Part shown: positions 15,561 through 24,151 of the stretch, piece after piece | How positions within the stretch are numbered: position 1 is the first letter of the stretch | Layout of the letters: each line of letters begins with the position of its first letter | Assembly (NCBI RefSeq): GCF_001718195.1 | Contig: NZ_MCNV01000022.1 | Span: forward strand, 1-64,000 | DNA from: Paraburkholderia nodosa | GTDB lineage: Bacteria > Pseudomonadota > Gammaproteobacteria > Burkholderiales > Burkholderiaceae | Direction: 5' to 3' | DNA: 64,000 bases | Position numbers and translations under genes: made by a program | The notes under the pieces: generated by a model | What the model was told of the DNA's origin: nothing | The model's input: only the letters and a program-made list of their open reading frames with translations | The model's database searches: none

Positions 15561-17923
15561 TTTGCAGCCCCCTCGCGCGCCATCGCCCGCACCGCGCGCA
15601 CGCCCTTCAGGATTTGCTCGGCGGTGGCCGGCGCATTCATAGGCGGATTGAAGCGGTAATCGGCCACGCTCGCCACGGCGTCACGAATCGCGAAGAACAC
15701 TGAGAACGGCAGCAACAGCGGCGGCTCGCCCACGGCCTTCGAGCGGTGGATGCTGTCTTGCGCGTTGCGGTTCTTGAAGAGCCGCACGTTGAATTCCGCT
15801 GGCGTGTCGTTTACGGTCGGGATCTTGTAGGTGGACGGCGCGTGCGTCATGAGCTTGCCGTCCGGCTTCCACCACAGTTCTTCCGTGGTGAGCCATCCCA
15901 TGCCCTGAATGAAGCCGCCTTCCACCTGGCCCACGTCGAGCGCCGGATTCAGCGACGCGCCCACGTCGTGCAGCGCATCGGCGCGCAGCACGCGCATTTC
16001 GCCCGTGAGCGTGTCGATGACGACTTCCGACACCGCCGCGCCATACGAGTAGTAGTAGAACGGCCGCCCGCGCAGCGTGGCCTGATCCCAGTACAGCTTG
16101 GGCGTGGTGTAGAAACCATCGGACCAGAGCTGGACGCGCGCGAGATAGGCCTTCGACACCAACGTCTCGAACGGCACGATCGTCTCGCCCACGATCACGG
16201 AGTCGTTGGCAAAGCCCACGTCCGCGGCGCTGATTTCGCCCTTGCCGTAGGTCGTCGCCGCCAGCGCGGCGAGGCGCTCGCGCAACTGACGTGCGGCGTC
16301 CTGCGCCGCCTTGCCGTTCAGGTCGGTGCCGGTCGATGCCGCCGTGGCGGACGTGTTCGCGACCTTGCTCGTGTCTGTGGCGGTCACGCGCACACGGCCG
16401 AACTCGATGCCCAGTTCGTGCGCCACCACCTGCGCGACCTTCGTGTTCAGGCCCTGGCCCATTTCGGTGCCGCCGTGGTTCACGAGCACCGAGCCGTCGG
16501 TGTAGATGTGAACGAGCGCGCCCGCCTGGTTGAAGTGCGTGACGTTGAACGCAATGCCGAACTTGACCGGCGTGAGCGCAATGCCCTTCTTGAGCACATC
16601 GTTGCTCGCGTTGAATTCGCGAATCGCGGCGCGGCGCGCGCGATAGCCGCTCGTTTCCACCAGATCGTCGATCAGCTCGTGAATGACGTTGTCCTCGACG
16701 ACCTGGCCATAGGGCGTCTCGTTGTTCTGCGTCTTGCCGTAGAGATTGCGGCGGCGCACATCGAGCGAATCGAGGCCGAGCGTGCGCGCCACATCGTCCA
16801 TGATGTACTCGATCGCGAACGCGCCCTGCGGGCCGCCGAAGCCGCGAAACGCCGTGTTCGACTGCGTGTTGGTCTTGCCGCAGAAACCGGCGATCGACAC
16901 GTCGGGCAGCCAGTAGGCGTTGTCGAAGTGGCAAACCGCGCGCGTCATCACCGGGCCGGACAGGTCCGCGGAAAAGCCGCAGCGCGAGGTCATGTCGACC
17001 GACACGCCTTCGATCGTGCCCTGATCGTCGTAGCCCACTTCGTACGTGTAGTGGAAATCGTGGCGCTTGCCCGTGACCATCATGTCGTCGTCGCGGTCGG
17101 GGCGCAGCTTCACGGGGCACAGGAGCTTCCAGGCGGCGAGCGCCGCGCAGCAGGCAAAGAGGCCCGACTGCGATTCCTTGCCGCCGAAGCCGCCGCCCAT
17201 ACGGCGGCATTCCACGAGCACGTTGTGCGAGGCGACGCCCAGCACATGCGCGACGAGGTGCTGCATCTCGCTCGGGTGCTGCGTGGAGCACCACACGTGC
17301 ATGCCATCGTCGTCCTTCGGCACCGCGTAGGCAATCTGGCCTTCGAGGTAGAACTGCTCCTGGCCGCCCAGCAGCATCTCGCCTTCATGCCGATGCGCGG
17401 CGCGTGCCGCGCGCGTGAACGCCTCGCCGCGCGCAAGCTTCATCGGCGGCAGCACCGACTGCTGCGCGGCGCGCGCCTGTTGCGCCGTGAGCACGGCGGG
17501 CAGCTCTTCGTACTGCACCTCGGCGCGGCGGGCGGCGAGGCGCGCCGTATCGTGCGACGCCGCCACCACGATGAACATGGGCTGGCCCACGTACTGCACG
17601 ACGCCGTCGGCGAGCACCGGATCGTCGTGGATGATCGGGCCGCAGTCGTTCACGCCGGGAATGTCCTCGGCGGTGAGCACCGCTACGACGCCCGGCGTCG
17701 CGCGCACCTTCGCGAGGTTCATCGACACGATGCGGGCGTGCGGCTTCTGCGAAAGCCCGAGGGCGGCGTGCAGCGTGCCGGCCACGACCGGAATGTCGTC
17801 GGTATAGGTGGCGCGGCCGCTCACGTGCAGATGCGCGGATTCGTGCGGGCGCGAGACGTGCACTTGCGCGAAGGGCTCGCGTGCCTTGAGTTCGTCCAGG
17901 AACGGTTCGGCTTGCTGGTTCAT
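15557..17923 (-). CDS. xdhB: Xanthine dehydrogenase molybdopterin-binding subunit
   Basis: This 788-residue large subunit hydroxylates hypoxanthine to xanthine and xanthine to urate. Visible features are the N-terminal domain with SGRATYTDDIP, QEQFYLEGQIAYAVP, the moco-site glycine loop GGGFGGKESQSGL, the substrate-site RGFGGPQGAF, and GGTEMGQGLNTKV near the active-site end. The length matches the B subunit of two-subunit bacterial XDH. The gene lies 40 bp after xdhA and overlaps xdhC by four bases, so all three are one operon. The ATG at 17923 starts at MNQQAEPF; a longer frame upstream lacks family resemblance. Confidence 0.95.
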   Translation of the reverse strand: MNQQAEPFLDELKAREPFAQVHVSRPHESAHLHVSGRATYTDDIPVVAGTLHAALGLSQKPHARIVSMNLAKVRATPGVVAVLTAEDIPGVNDCGPIIHDDPVLADGVVQYVGQPMFIVVAASHDTARLAARRAEVQYEELPAVLTAQQARAAQQSVLPPMKLARGEAFTRAARAAHRHEGEMLLGGQEQFYLEGQIAYAVPKDDDGMHVWCSTQHPSEMQHLVAHVLGVASHNVLVECRRMGGGFGGKESQSGLFACCAALAAWKLLCPVKLRPDRDDDMMVTGKRHDFHYTYEVGYDDQGTIEGVSVDMTSRCGFSADLSGPVMTRAVCHFDNAYWLPDVSIAGFCGKTNTQSNTAFRGFGGPQGAFAIEYIMDDVARTLGLDSLDVRRRNLYGKTQNNETPYGQVVEDNVIHELIDDLVETSGYRARRAAIREFNASNDVLKKGIALTPVKFGIAFNVTHFNQAGALVHIYTDGSVLVNHGGTEMGQGLNTKVAQVVAHELGIEFGRVRVTATDTSKVANTSATAASTGTDLNGKAAQDAARQLRERLAALAATTYGKGEISAADVGFANDSVIVGETIVPFETLVSKAYLARVQLWSDGFYTTPKLYWDQATLRGRPFYYYSYGAAVSEVVIDTLTGEMRVLRADALHDVGASLNPALDVGQVEGGFIQGMGWLTTEELWWKPDGKLMTHAPSTYKIPTVNDTPAEFNVRLFKNRNAQDSIHRSKAVGEPPLLLPFSVFFAIRDAVASVADYRFNPPMNAPATAEQILKGVRAVRAMAREGAAK

Positions 17924-17963
17924 TGCTTCGTTCTCCGTATGTCTTTTCCGTTTCCTGAATGTC

Positions 17964-19502
17964 TCAAGCGGTTTCTGCGGCGACGTTGCGCACATTGAGC
18001 GCTTGCGGCGCGAGCGGGTTGTGCGGACGCGTTTCGAGCCAGAAACGGTACAGCGTATTCTTCGCGGCTTCGAGGCGGTAGTCGCTCGTCGCGCGCATGT
18101 CGGATAGCGGCGCGTAGTCCTTGCCGAGCGCGATCATCGCGGCCTGGGCGGTGGCTTCGTGCCACTGCGCATCGGCCAGCACGCCTTCCGCGTGAGTCGC
18201 GCGCTTTGGCGTCGCGGCCATGCCGCCGAACGCAATGCGCGGCTCGCGGATCACGTCGCCATCGGCGATATAGGCGTAGGCGGCGCACACGGCCGAGATG
18301 TCCGAGTCGAAGCGCTTCGAGACCTTGTAGGTGCGAAATCGCAGGTTCGCGCGCGCGCCGGTGCGCGTGGGCACCTTGAGCGCGAGCACGAACTCGTGCT
18401 CGGCCATGTCCTTCTTCTGATAGGCGAGGTAGAGGTCTTCGAGCGGCATTTCGCGCTCGATCTCGCCGCCGCGCAGCACCACGCGCGCGCCGAGCGCGAT
18501 GAGCCCGGGCATCGAGTCGCCGATGGGCGAGCCGTTCGCGACGTTGCCGCCGATCGTCCCCGCGTTGCGGATCGGCAGCGAGGCGAAGCGCTGCCACATC
18601 TCTTCGAGTTCCGGGTAATGCTTTGCGAGTGCCGCATAGCCGCGCTCGACGGTTACGCCCGCGCCGATCTCGATCCAGTCGTCGCTCACGTCGATGCGGC
18701 GCATCGCGTCGACCTGGCCCACGTAGACGATGTCGCCAAGTTCGCGCATCTGCTTCGTGACCCACAGGCCGATGTCGGTGCTGCCCGCGAGAATGCGCGT
18801 GTTGGGGCGCGCGGCCTTGATGGCGGCGAGCGCATCGACGGTACGCGGCGCGTCGTACTGCTGGCCGCGGCTCTCGTAGTGGAAGGTGTCCTTGCGCTCG
18901 ATCGTGGCGAGCGTCTGGGCGAGCGCCTTCACGTCGACGGGCTGCTTCGGCGCATCGGCCTTGAACATCTGCTCGGCGGCGTCGAGGATCGGCCGGTAGC
19001 CCGTGCAGCGGCACAGGTTGCCCGTGAGCGCATTGGCGATCTCGTCGCGCGAAGGCACGCTGCACGCGCCCTTCGTGGCACAGGCGTGGTTGGGCTGGCC
19101 CGCGTGCTCGTGGCCATGCTTCTCGTAGAGCGCCCACATCGACATCACGAAGCCCGGCGTGCAAAAACCGCACTGCGAGCCGTGGCAGTCGACCATGGCC
19201 TGCTGCACGGGGTGCAGCGAGCCGTCGGGCTGGCGCAGGTCTTCGACGGTGAAGAGCGCGCGGCCGTCGAGCGTCGGCAGGAACTGGATGCAGGCGTTGA
19301 CGGCCTTGAAGCTCACGCCGCCCGCCTCGTTGCGCTCGCCCACCACGACCGTGCAGGCGCCACAGTCGCCTTCGGCGCAGCCTTCCTTGGTGCCGGTGCA
19401 GCGCGCGTCTTCGCGCAGGTACTGGAGAACGGTGCGGGTGACGCCCGCGTCGCTGATTTCGCGAATCGCGTTGCGGTGGTAAAAGCGGATCGGCTGGCTC
19501 AT
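17964..19502 (-). CDS. xdhA: Xanthine dehydrogenase small subunit (FeS/FAD)
   Basis: This 512-residue electron-transfer subunit has a plant-type [2Fe-2S] domain with C35, C42, C47 and C50 (CTGTKEGCAEGDCGAC). The second [2Fe-2S] domain has CGFC and CRCTGYRPI (around 110-150), and the FAD domain has the glycine motif ILAGSTDIGLWV, then NAGTIGGNVANGSPIGD. The order 2Fe-2S, 2Fe-2S, FAD is standard for XdhA. It passes electrons from the molybdenum site of XdhB to NAD+. It is first in the operon; a 14-bp perfect palindrome lies about 75 bp upstream of its start. Confidence 0.95.
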   Translation of the reverse strand: MSQPIRFYHRNAIREISDAGVTRTVLQYLREDARCTGTKEGCAEGDCGACTVVVGERNEAGGVSFKAVNACIQFLPTLDGRALFTVEDLRQPDGSLHPVQQAMVDCHGSQCGFCTPGFVMSMWALYEKHGHEHAGQPNHACATKGACSVPSRDEIANALTGNLCRCTGYRPILDAAEQMFKADAPKQPVDVKALAQTLATIERKDTFHYESRGQQYDAPRTVDALAAIKAARPNTRILAGSTDIGLWVTKQMRELGDIVYVGQVDAMRRIDVSDDWIEIGAGVTVERGYAALAKHYPELEEMWQRFASLPIRNAGTIGGNVANGSPIGDSMPGLIALGARVVLRGGEIEREMPLEDLYLAYQKKDMAEHEFVLALKVPTRTGARANLRFRTYKVSKRFDSDISAVCAAYAYIADGDVIREPRIAFGGMAATPKRATHAEGVLADAQWHEATAQAAMIALGKDYAPLSDMRATSDYRLEAAKNTLYRFWLETRPHNPLAPQALNVRNVAAETA

Positions 19503-19977
19503 GGTTTCTGGCTCGTCGTTGGATGCGGCTCGCAAAAGGCGTATGCCGCTCGAGTGGACGGTTCGAAAACTATCACTGCCAATATTGGCAACCCATAGCT
19601 ACAGGAGCATGGGGGATATATCGTTGAGTCGATAAATCGGTGTGCTGCAGCGAGGCTGTGCTTATGTCGAAGCGTCTCGATTGCGCGATTTCAGGGCCAA
19701 TTTGCGAATATCGGACATATTCGACTGGCTATTAACCCGTTCCGATGCTGATTTCCCCGCCCGCGCGGTCGGGCCAAGGCGCCGCTGCAACGCGAATTGC
19801 CGCCAACGTCGCGCAAAATCGCGGGATCTTCGCAGCTGGGTTCCCGGTTGCAAAAGGCCGTCATCAGCGCAGAAAACGCGTGTTCCGCGCGCCGGAACAG
19901 CTTTTCAGTTTCTGCATAAAAACCGGTTCCATGGGAGAATCACGCCTTTCCCGCCGTTTTCCATCCGCATTTTCCCC
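19503..19977. other. 475-bp divergent region upstream of xdhA and an MFS gene
   Basis: No gene is seen. It contains the 14-bp palindrome at 19577-19590 and a second inverted repeat, CGAATAT (19705-19711) and ATATTCG (19717-19723), with a five-base spacer. Both are AT-rich islands in GC-rich DNA and are candidates for regulator sites serving xdhA (minus) and the MFS gene (plus). No confident -35/-10 pair was placed. Confidence 0.45.
19577..19590. promoter_or_regulatory. Perfect 14-bp palindrome upstream of xdhA
   Basis: TGCCAATATTGGCA is its own reverse complement. It lies 75 bp upstream of the xdhA ATG, in the expected operator/promoter position. The binding protein is unknown. Confidence 0.5.
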
Positions 19978-21228
19978 ATGTCCGCTGATTTGGCGCCCCC
20001 GCGCAAAGCCGCGTCGACGACCCTGCAGATCATTCCGGTCGTCTTTTTCACCTTCCTCTGCTACCTGACGATCGGCATTCCGCTCGCCGTGCTGCCGGGC
20101 TACGTGCACAACGACCTCGGCTTCAGCACCGTGGTGGCGGGCGCCGCCATCAGCGTGCAGTACATCGCGACGCTCTGCTCACGCGCGCTCGCGGGCCGCT
20201 CGGCGGATACGCTCGGCCCCAAGAAAACCGTGACGATCGGCCTGACGATCTGCGGCTCGAGCGGCGTGCTGCTGCTGCTCGGCACGCTCGTCGATCACTG
20301 GCCCGGCCTCTCGCTCGCGCTGCTGGTGGTGAGCCGCCTGTTGCTCGGCTGCGGCGAAAGCCTGTGCGGCACCGGCGCGATCCTCTGGGGCATCGGCCGC
20401 GTGGGCACCGCGCACAACGCGAAGGTGATCTCGTGGAACGGCATCGCCACCTATGGCGCACTCGCGATCGGCGCGCCGCTGGGCGTCGTGATGGCGCACG
20501 CGCTCGGCTACTGGATGCTCGGCATTTCGGTCATCGCGATGGCCGCGCTCGGCTTCTGGCTCGCACGGCCCATCGCGCCGGTGCCGGTCGTGCACGGCGA
20601 GCGCATGTCGTACCGCAGCGTGTTCACGCGCGTGCTGCCGCACGGCATCGGCCTCGCGCTCGGCTCGGCGGGCTTCGGCTCCATCGCGACCTTCATCACG
20701 CTGTTCTACGCCGCGCGCCACTGGCCCAACGCCGCGTTCACGCTCACGGTGTTCGGTCTGATGTTCATCGGCGCGCGTCTGTTGTTCGCCAATACCATCA
20801 AGCGCTTCGGCGGCTTCCGCGTCGCCATCGTCTCGTTCTCGTGCGAATGCGCGGGCCTCTTGCTGCTGTGGCTCGCGCCCACGCCGCAAGTCGCGCTCGC
20901 GGGCGCGGCGCTCACCGGCTTCGGCTTCGCACTCGTGTTCCCGGCGCTCGGCGTCGAGGCGGTCGGGCTCGTGCCGCCCGCCAGCCGCGGCGCGGCGCTC
21001 TCGGCCTACTCCGTGTTCCTCGATCTCTCGCTGGGCATTACCGGCCCGCTCGCAGGCTACGTGGCGAATCTGTTCGGCTATGGGTCGGTGTTTCTTTTCG
21101 CCGCGATCGCCGCAGCGTCCGCCGTGGCGCTTTCGGTTTCGCTTCATCGCAAGAGCGTGCGCGCGCACGCGGGACAAGATACGCAAAGCACGAGCAACGC
21201 AAACCCCGCCGCGGGGAATAAGTCGTAG
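19978..21228 (+). CDS. MFS transporter (YhhS-like)
   Basis: This 416-residue major facilitator protein has twelve predicted helices. After helix 2 the loop GRSADTLGPKKTV is the MFS motif A (G-x3-D-x2-G-x-K/R). CGESLCGTGAILWGIGRVG in the fourth and fifth helices resembles the YhhS/YfcJ group of predicted arabinose or multidrug exporters. The ATG at 19978 begins just before the first helix; the longer frame upstream is not protein-like. It stands alone, divergent from xdhA. A purine-related substrate is possible from position only and is not supported by sequence. Confidence 0.85.
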   Translation: MSADLAPPRKAASTTLQIIPVVFFTFLCYLTIGIPLAVLPGYVHNDLGFSTVVAGAAISVQYIATLCSRALAGRSADTLGPKKTVTIGLTICGSSGVLLLLGTLVDHWPGLSLALLVVSRLLLGCGESLCGTGAILWGIGRVGTAHNAKVISWNGIATYGALAIGAPLGVVMAHALGYWMLGISVIAMAALGFWLARPIAPVPVVHGERMSYRSVFTRVLPHGIGLALGSAGFGSIATFITLFYAARHWPNAAFTLTVFGLMFIGARLLFANTIKRFGGFRVAIVSFSCECAGLLLLWLAPTPQVALAGAALTGFGFALVFPALGVEAVGLVPPASRGAALSAYSVFLDLSLGITGPLAGYVANLFGYGSVFLFAAIAAASAVALSVSLHRKSVRAHAGQDTQSTSNANPAAGNKS

Positions 21229-21391
21229 GCGCGCGGCGTTAGTTACTATGTCGATGCCAGCGTTCGCGACAAGCCGCGCGACGCGTCCGCAATGCACCCG
21301 CAGGTCGGCGTCGTTGGCAATAGCGCGGCTAATGCTTCGCCGGATGCCCCTGCGCGGGACTTCCTGCGAGCTTACCCAGGAGGAAATCATC

Positions 21392-21538
21392 ATGAAGCGA
21401 TTCAGGATGGTTCTTGCGTGTCTCGTCTGCCTCGGCATGGCCGCGGTTTCGGGGTCCGTTGCCGCGAGTGGCGATATGAATCAAGGCGGTAACGGCGCGT
21501 CGAGCAGTTCAACCAACTCTTCAGGCGGTGGCTATTGA
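21392..21538 (+). CDS. Small exported Gly/Ser/Asn-rich peptide, 48 aa
   Basis: This 48-residue protein has a clear signal peptide (KRFRMVLACLVCLGMAAVSG, cleavage predicted near SVAA at about 25-26), leaving a mature peptide of about 22 residues rich in Gly, Ser and Asn and ending GGGY. AGGAGG eight bases before the ATG is a near-perfect ribosome site, which is the main evidence that this short frame is real. The mature part looks disordered. No family is recognised. It is 163 bp after the MFS gene and convergent with the exported hypothetical at 21687. Confidence 0.65.
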   Translation: MKRFRMVLACLVCLGMAAVSGSVAASGDMNQGGNGASSSSTNSSGGGY

Positions 21539-21686
21539 GCACCGCAAGCCGCATTGCGCGGTACGTCGCCGGGCGCAAACTTCCTGGCCCACAAGGCACG
21601 CCGGACTGAAAAGTCGTTCGCGTTCCGGTCCGGCGCGCGGATTGTGTGATTGCCCAGGAACTTCCGGGAAACCCGAACGCGTTCGC

Positions 21687-22301
21687 TTACATCGGCGGGA
21701 CGACGCCGTTCTTTTCGACCACCACGCGCTGCGCGGCATACGCACCCTGTGACGCGGATTTCGCGACCACGAACACTTGCTTGCCTGGCGCCAGATCGGA
21801 GCGCGCAGCCGGCACGAAGGTGACGATCGGTACATTGGGCGGTACCGTGACCTCATTGCTGCCGCCCTTGTACGACAGCTTCAGATTGCGGCCGTCCGTG
21901 CCCTGCACGACAGTATCGACATTCGCGTTGGTCATCGTGCTGTTCGGGCCGAGGTCCCACGCGTAGTGTCCCTCGCCCGTGCCGCGCGCGGCTTCCGGGA
22001 AGACCACGACTTCGGTCGCCGTCAGCCTGCCATCAGTACCGGTCGTCGCGGCCGTGCCGACGAACGTACCCGGCTTGATGTCGGATAGCTGCATCGCCTT
22101 GACAGACGAGACGGGAACGTTGGCCGCAAGGTCGATCGACACCGTATCGCCACTGCGTCGATGGACCTTGAGAACATCGCCATCGAGAGAAACGATACTG
22201 CCGCGAATACGCACGGGCTTCGCGTCAGGCGTTTGCGCCAGCGCGCTGCCGGCAAGCGCCATTGCGGCAAGGGTCGCTGCAACTTTGAGTCGAATGGTCA
22301 T
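21687..22301 (-). CDS. Exported hypothetical protein (DUF5666-like), 204 aa
   Basis: This 204-residue periplasmic protein has a signal peptide (TIRLKVAATLAAMALAGSALA, written to residue 22) cut before QTPD. The mature part contains repeated short beta-rich units such as VRIRGSIVSLDGDVLKVHRR and LSDIKPGTFVGTAATTGTDG, an OB-fold-like pattern as in DUF5666 proteins (family named from memory). It lies 48 bp downstream of the molybdopterin oxidoreductase on the same strand, so it is probably the third gene of that operon. It may be a periplasmic partner. Function unknown. Confidence 0.7.
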   Translation of the reverse strand: MTIRLKVAATLAAMALAGSALAQTPDAKPVRIRGSIVSLDGDVLKVHRRSGDTVSIDLAANVPVSSVKAMQLSDIKPGTFVGTAATTGTDGRLTATEVVVFPEAARGTGEGHYAWDLGPNSTMTNANVDTVVQGTDGRNLKLSYKGGSNEVTVPPNVPIVTFVPAARSDLAPGKQVFVVAKSASQGAYAAQRVVVEKNGVVPPM

Positions 22302-22349
22302 GAATGCTCCATGTAGCGGATATGCGTTGAGGAAAGAGTCGATTGCACT

Positions 22350-23135
22350 TCAGGAACCGCCGAACCAGTTGTAGCCCTGGTTCTCCCAGTAACCGCCGGG
22401 ATACTCGTTCGTCACCGTGATGGCGACGATATGCTTTGGATTCTTGTAGCCGAGTTTGGTCGGCATGCGCAGCTTCATCGGAAAGCCGTATTTCGGCGGC
22501 AGCACGTCCCCGTCATAGGTCAGCGTAAGCAACGTTTGCGCGTGCAACGCTGTTGGCATATCAATGCTGGTCCAATAGTTGTCGGCACAATGGAACGCGA
22601 CGTACTTCGCTGTCGTGTCGGCCCCGGCACGGCGGAGAAAATCAGAGAAACGCACACCGCCCCAGTGCCCAATGGCGCTCCAGCCCTCGATGCAGATATG
22701 ACGCGTGATCTGGCTTTCCTGTGGCAGCGCTCGCAGTTCGTCGAGGGTCCATATGCGTTTGCCGTTCGCACGTCCTCCCACTTGCAGCCGATAGGTCGCA
22801 GAATCGACTTCCGGTACGTCGTCGATGTCATAGAACGCGTTGAAAGGGAAAGGCCGCGTGATCATCGACTCCGGATACGTCGGCGCCATCTTGTTCGGAT
22901 CGAACAGCAGCGCCTGCACGCGGTCATTGAAGAACGACATCTTGCGCAGCATGGTATTGACCGACTTGTCGTTCGAGAGATCGCAGCCCGAGAGCAACGC
23001 AATGCCGCCGAGCGTGAGTATGTGTCTGCCGAGCAACCTGCGAGCGGGACTCTTCAATTCGCCGCGAGCGTCCTTGATGATCGAATCCGCGTTTGAAACG
23101 AGAAACGCATTGAGTGGTTTTTTGCGAGAGGGCAT
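22350..23135 (-). CDS. Sulfite-oxidase-type molybdopterin oxidoreductase, Tat-like lipoprotein
   Basis: This 261-residue protein has the oxidoreductase molybdopterin-binding domain (PF00174), with the metal-ligand Cys at C148 in RHICIEGW and downstream FHCADNYWTSIDM and YGFPMKLRMP. The N-terminus is odd: a 30-residue polar leader, then ARRLLGRHILTLGGIALLSGC, which combines an arginine pair before a hydrophobic stretch (Tat-like) with a lipobox at C51. It is therefore probably folded with its cofactor, exported by Tat and anchored as a lipoprotein. The gene is six bases from the cytochrome b gene, its likely electron partner, as in MsrP/MsrQ-like pairs. The substrate is unknown. Confidence 0.85.
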   Translation of the reverse strand: MPSRKKPLNAFLVSNADSIIKDARGELKSPARRLLGRHILTLGGIALLSGCDLSNDKSVNTMLRKMSFFNDRVQALLFDPNKMAPTYPESMITRPFPFNAFYDIDDVPEVDSATYRLQVGGRANGKRIWTLDELRALPQESQITRHICIEGWSAIGHWGGVRFSDFLRRAGADTTAKYVAFHCADNYWTSIDMPTALHAQTLLTLTYDGDVLPPKYGFPMKLRMPTKLGYKNPKHIVAITVTNEYPGGYWENQGYNWFGGS

Positions 23136-23141
23136 GTTCGA

Positions 23142-23735
23142 TCACCGTCCGCGAACCATCAGGCGCAGCGAGCGCGGCACAAGCGCGACCATGACGACGT
23201 GCACCACGAAAAACGCTACGAGAACGCTCATGGCGAAGAAGTGGACGGCCCGTGCGTTGTCGTACCCCCCCATGAGCGTTCGCAGCAGGGGAAACTGAAC
23301 CGATTTCCAGACCGCGAGGCCGGAAAGGATCACGACTGCGATGTCGACGATAACCACGACATACGCCAGTTTCTGAACGGCGTTGTAGCGCGCCAGATCT
23401 TCGTGTGCCAGCTTGCCGCGCAGCGCGGCGACAAGGTCCCGGCGTAGCGTACTCAAGCGGATCGGGAGAAGCTTTCTCCACAAGCGCCTTGAAAGGAGAT
23501 TGAGGCACACGTAGACGAGGTAATTCGCGACCAGCACCCACATGATCGCGAAATGCCACTGCAATGCGCCGCCCAGCCAGCCGCCCAAGGTCATGCTCGC
23601 GGGAAATTTCAGGCCGGCAAAGATAGGCGAGGCATCGTAAATCTGCCAGCCGCTGGTCACCATCAGCACGACCGCGACGGCGTTGATCCAGTGTGTCGCG
23701 CGGACCCAGAGAGGCTGAATGATCGTTCGGCTCAT
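23142..23735 (-). CDS. Cytochrome b561-type membrane subunit
   Basis: This 197-residue protein has four membrane helices and four well-placed histidines: H15 (RATHWINAV), H61 (LQWHFAIMW), H165 (ARAVHFF) and H179 (FVVHVVM), enough to ligate two b hemes. This matches the Ni/Fe-hydrogenase/DMSO-type cytochrome b561 family (PF01292). It should connect the quinone pool to the exported molybdoenzyme encoded six bases downstream. The ATG at 23735 starts at SRTIIQPLWVRATHW; the 54-codon extension upstream is not family-like. It heads the three-gene operon. Confidence 0.88.
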   Translation of the reverse strand: MSRTIIQPLWVRATHWINAVAVVLMVTSGWQIYDASPIFAGLKFPASMTLGGWLGGALQWHFAIMWVLVANYLVYVCLNLLSRRLWRKLLPIRLSTLRRDLVAALRGKLAHEDLARYNAVQKLAYVVVIVDIAVVILSGLAVWKSVQFPLLRTLMGGYDNARAVHFFAMSVLVAFFVVHVVMVALVPRSLRLMVRGR

Positions 23736-24151
23736 GTGCAGGTTTCGTGGAAGTTGTTCGTCTGCGATCGGATCTGGCCCGATCGTTCCGTGGTCGGCTC
23801 CTTGTTGGTGGGTAAACCTCCTACTCACGTCCCTATTCCACTGCTGCCGGGAATTTTTTCCTTTCAGTTTTCCGACAGGCACGAACGCCGAAATCACGTT
23901 GAGCGCATCGGGCTTTCAAGCGCAGTGAAATAAAGGGAGCATGCAGAACGTTTTCCCGGTGTCCTCATTTCGTCACAAGGCCGTGGTGCTATCTCGACAG
24001 ATGCTTTCCGCGTGAATGGGGCATGCCGGCAACCAAAGGGGGTGCTCCACCTGTCAGTACGGTGGCGGCACAACTTTTGCGCGCGTCCGAGCACATGCGA
24101 TTGCTGCTCGCCGCGGGCGGCTCCCGCCCGGAAAAGTGGAGGTAAAAGAGC
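23736..24151. other. 416-bp divergent region between cytochrome b and yceI
   Basis: No gene is supported; short frames on both strands lack ribosome sites and domain resemblance. Promoters of the cytochrome b operon (minus) and the YceI gene (plus) should lie here. The segment 23840-23960 is AT-richer than its surroundings. Confidence 0.4.
24138..24143 (+). promoter_or_regulatory. Ribosome binding site deciding the yceI GTG start
   Basis: GGAGGT lies eight bases before the GTG at 24152. The in-frame ATG at 24191 has no Shine-Dalgarno sequence, so the GTG is the likelier start and the signal peptide gains an Arg-rich n-region. Confidence 0.7.

Noticed and set aside
15557..16200. Possible frameshifted N-terminal half of XdhC hidden in the end of xdhB
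   Set aside because: XdhB is intact to its stop, and no frame there shows the XdhC/CoxI domain or its cysteine motif.
15746..17998. A 750-codon plus-strand frame opposite xdhB
   Set aside because: It is the antisense shadow of a clear molybdoenzyme and has the His/Arg/Ala-rich composition of such shadows.
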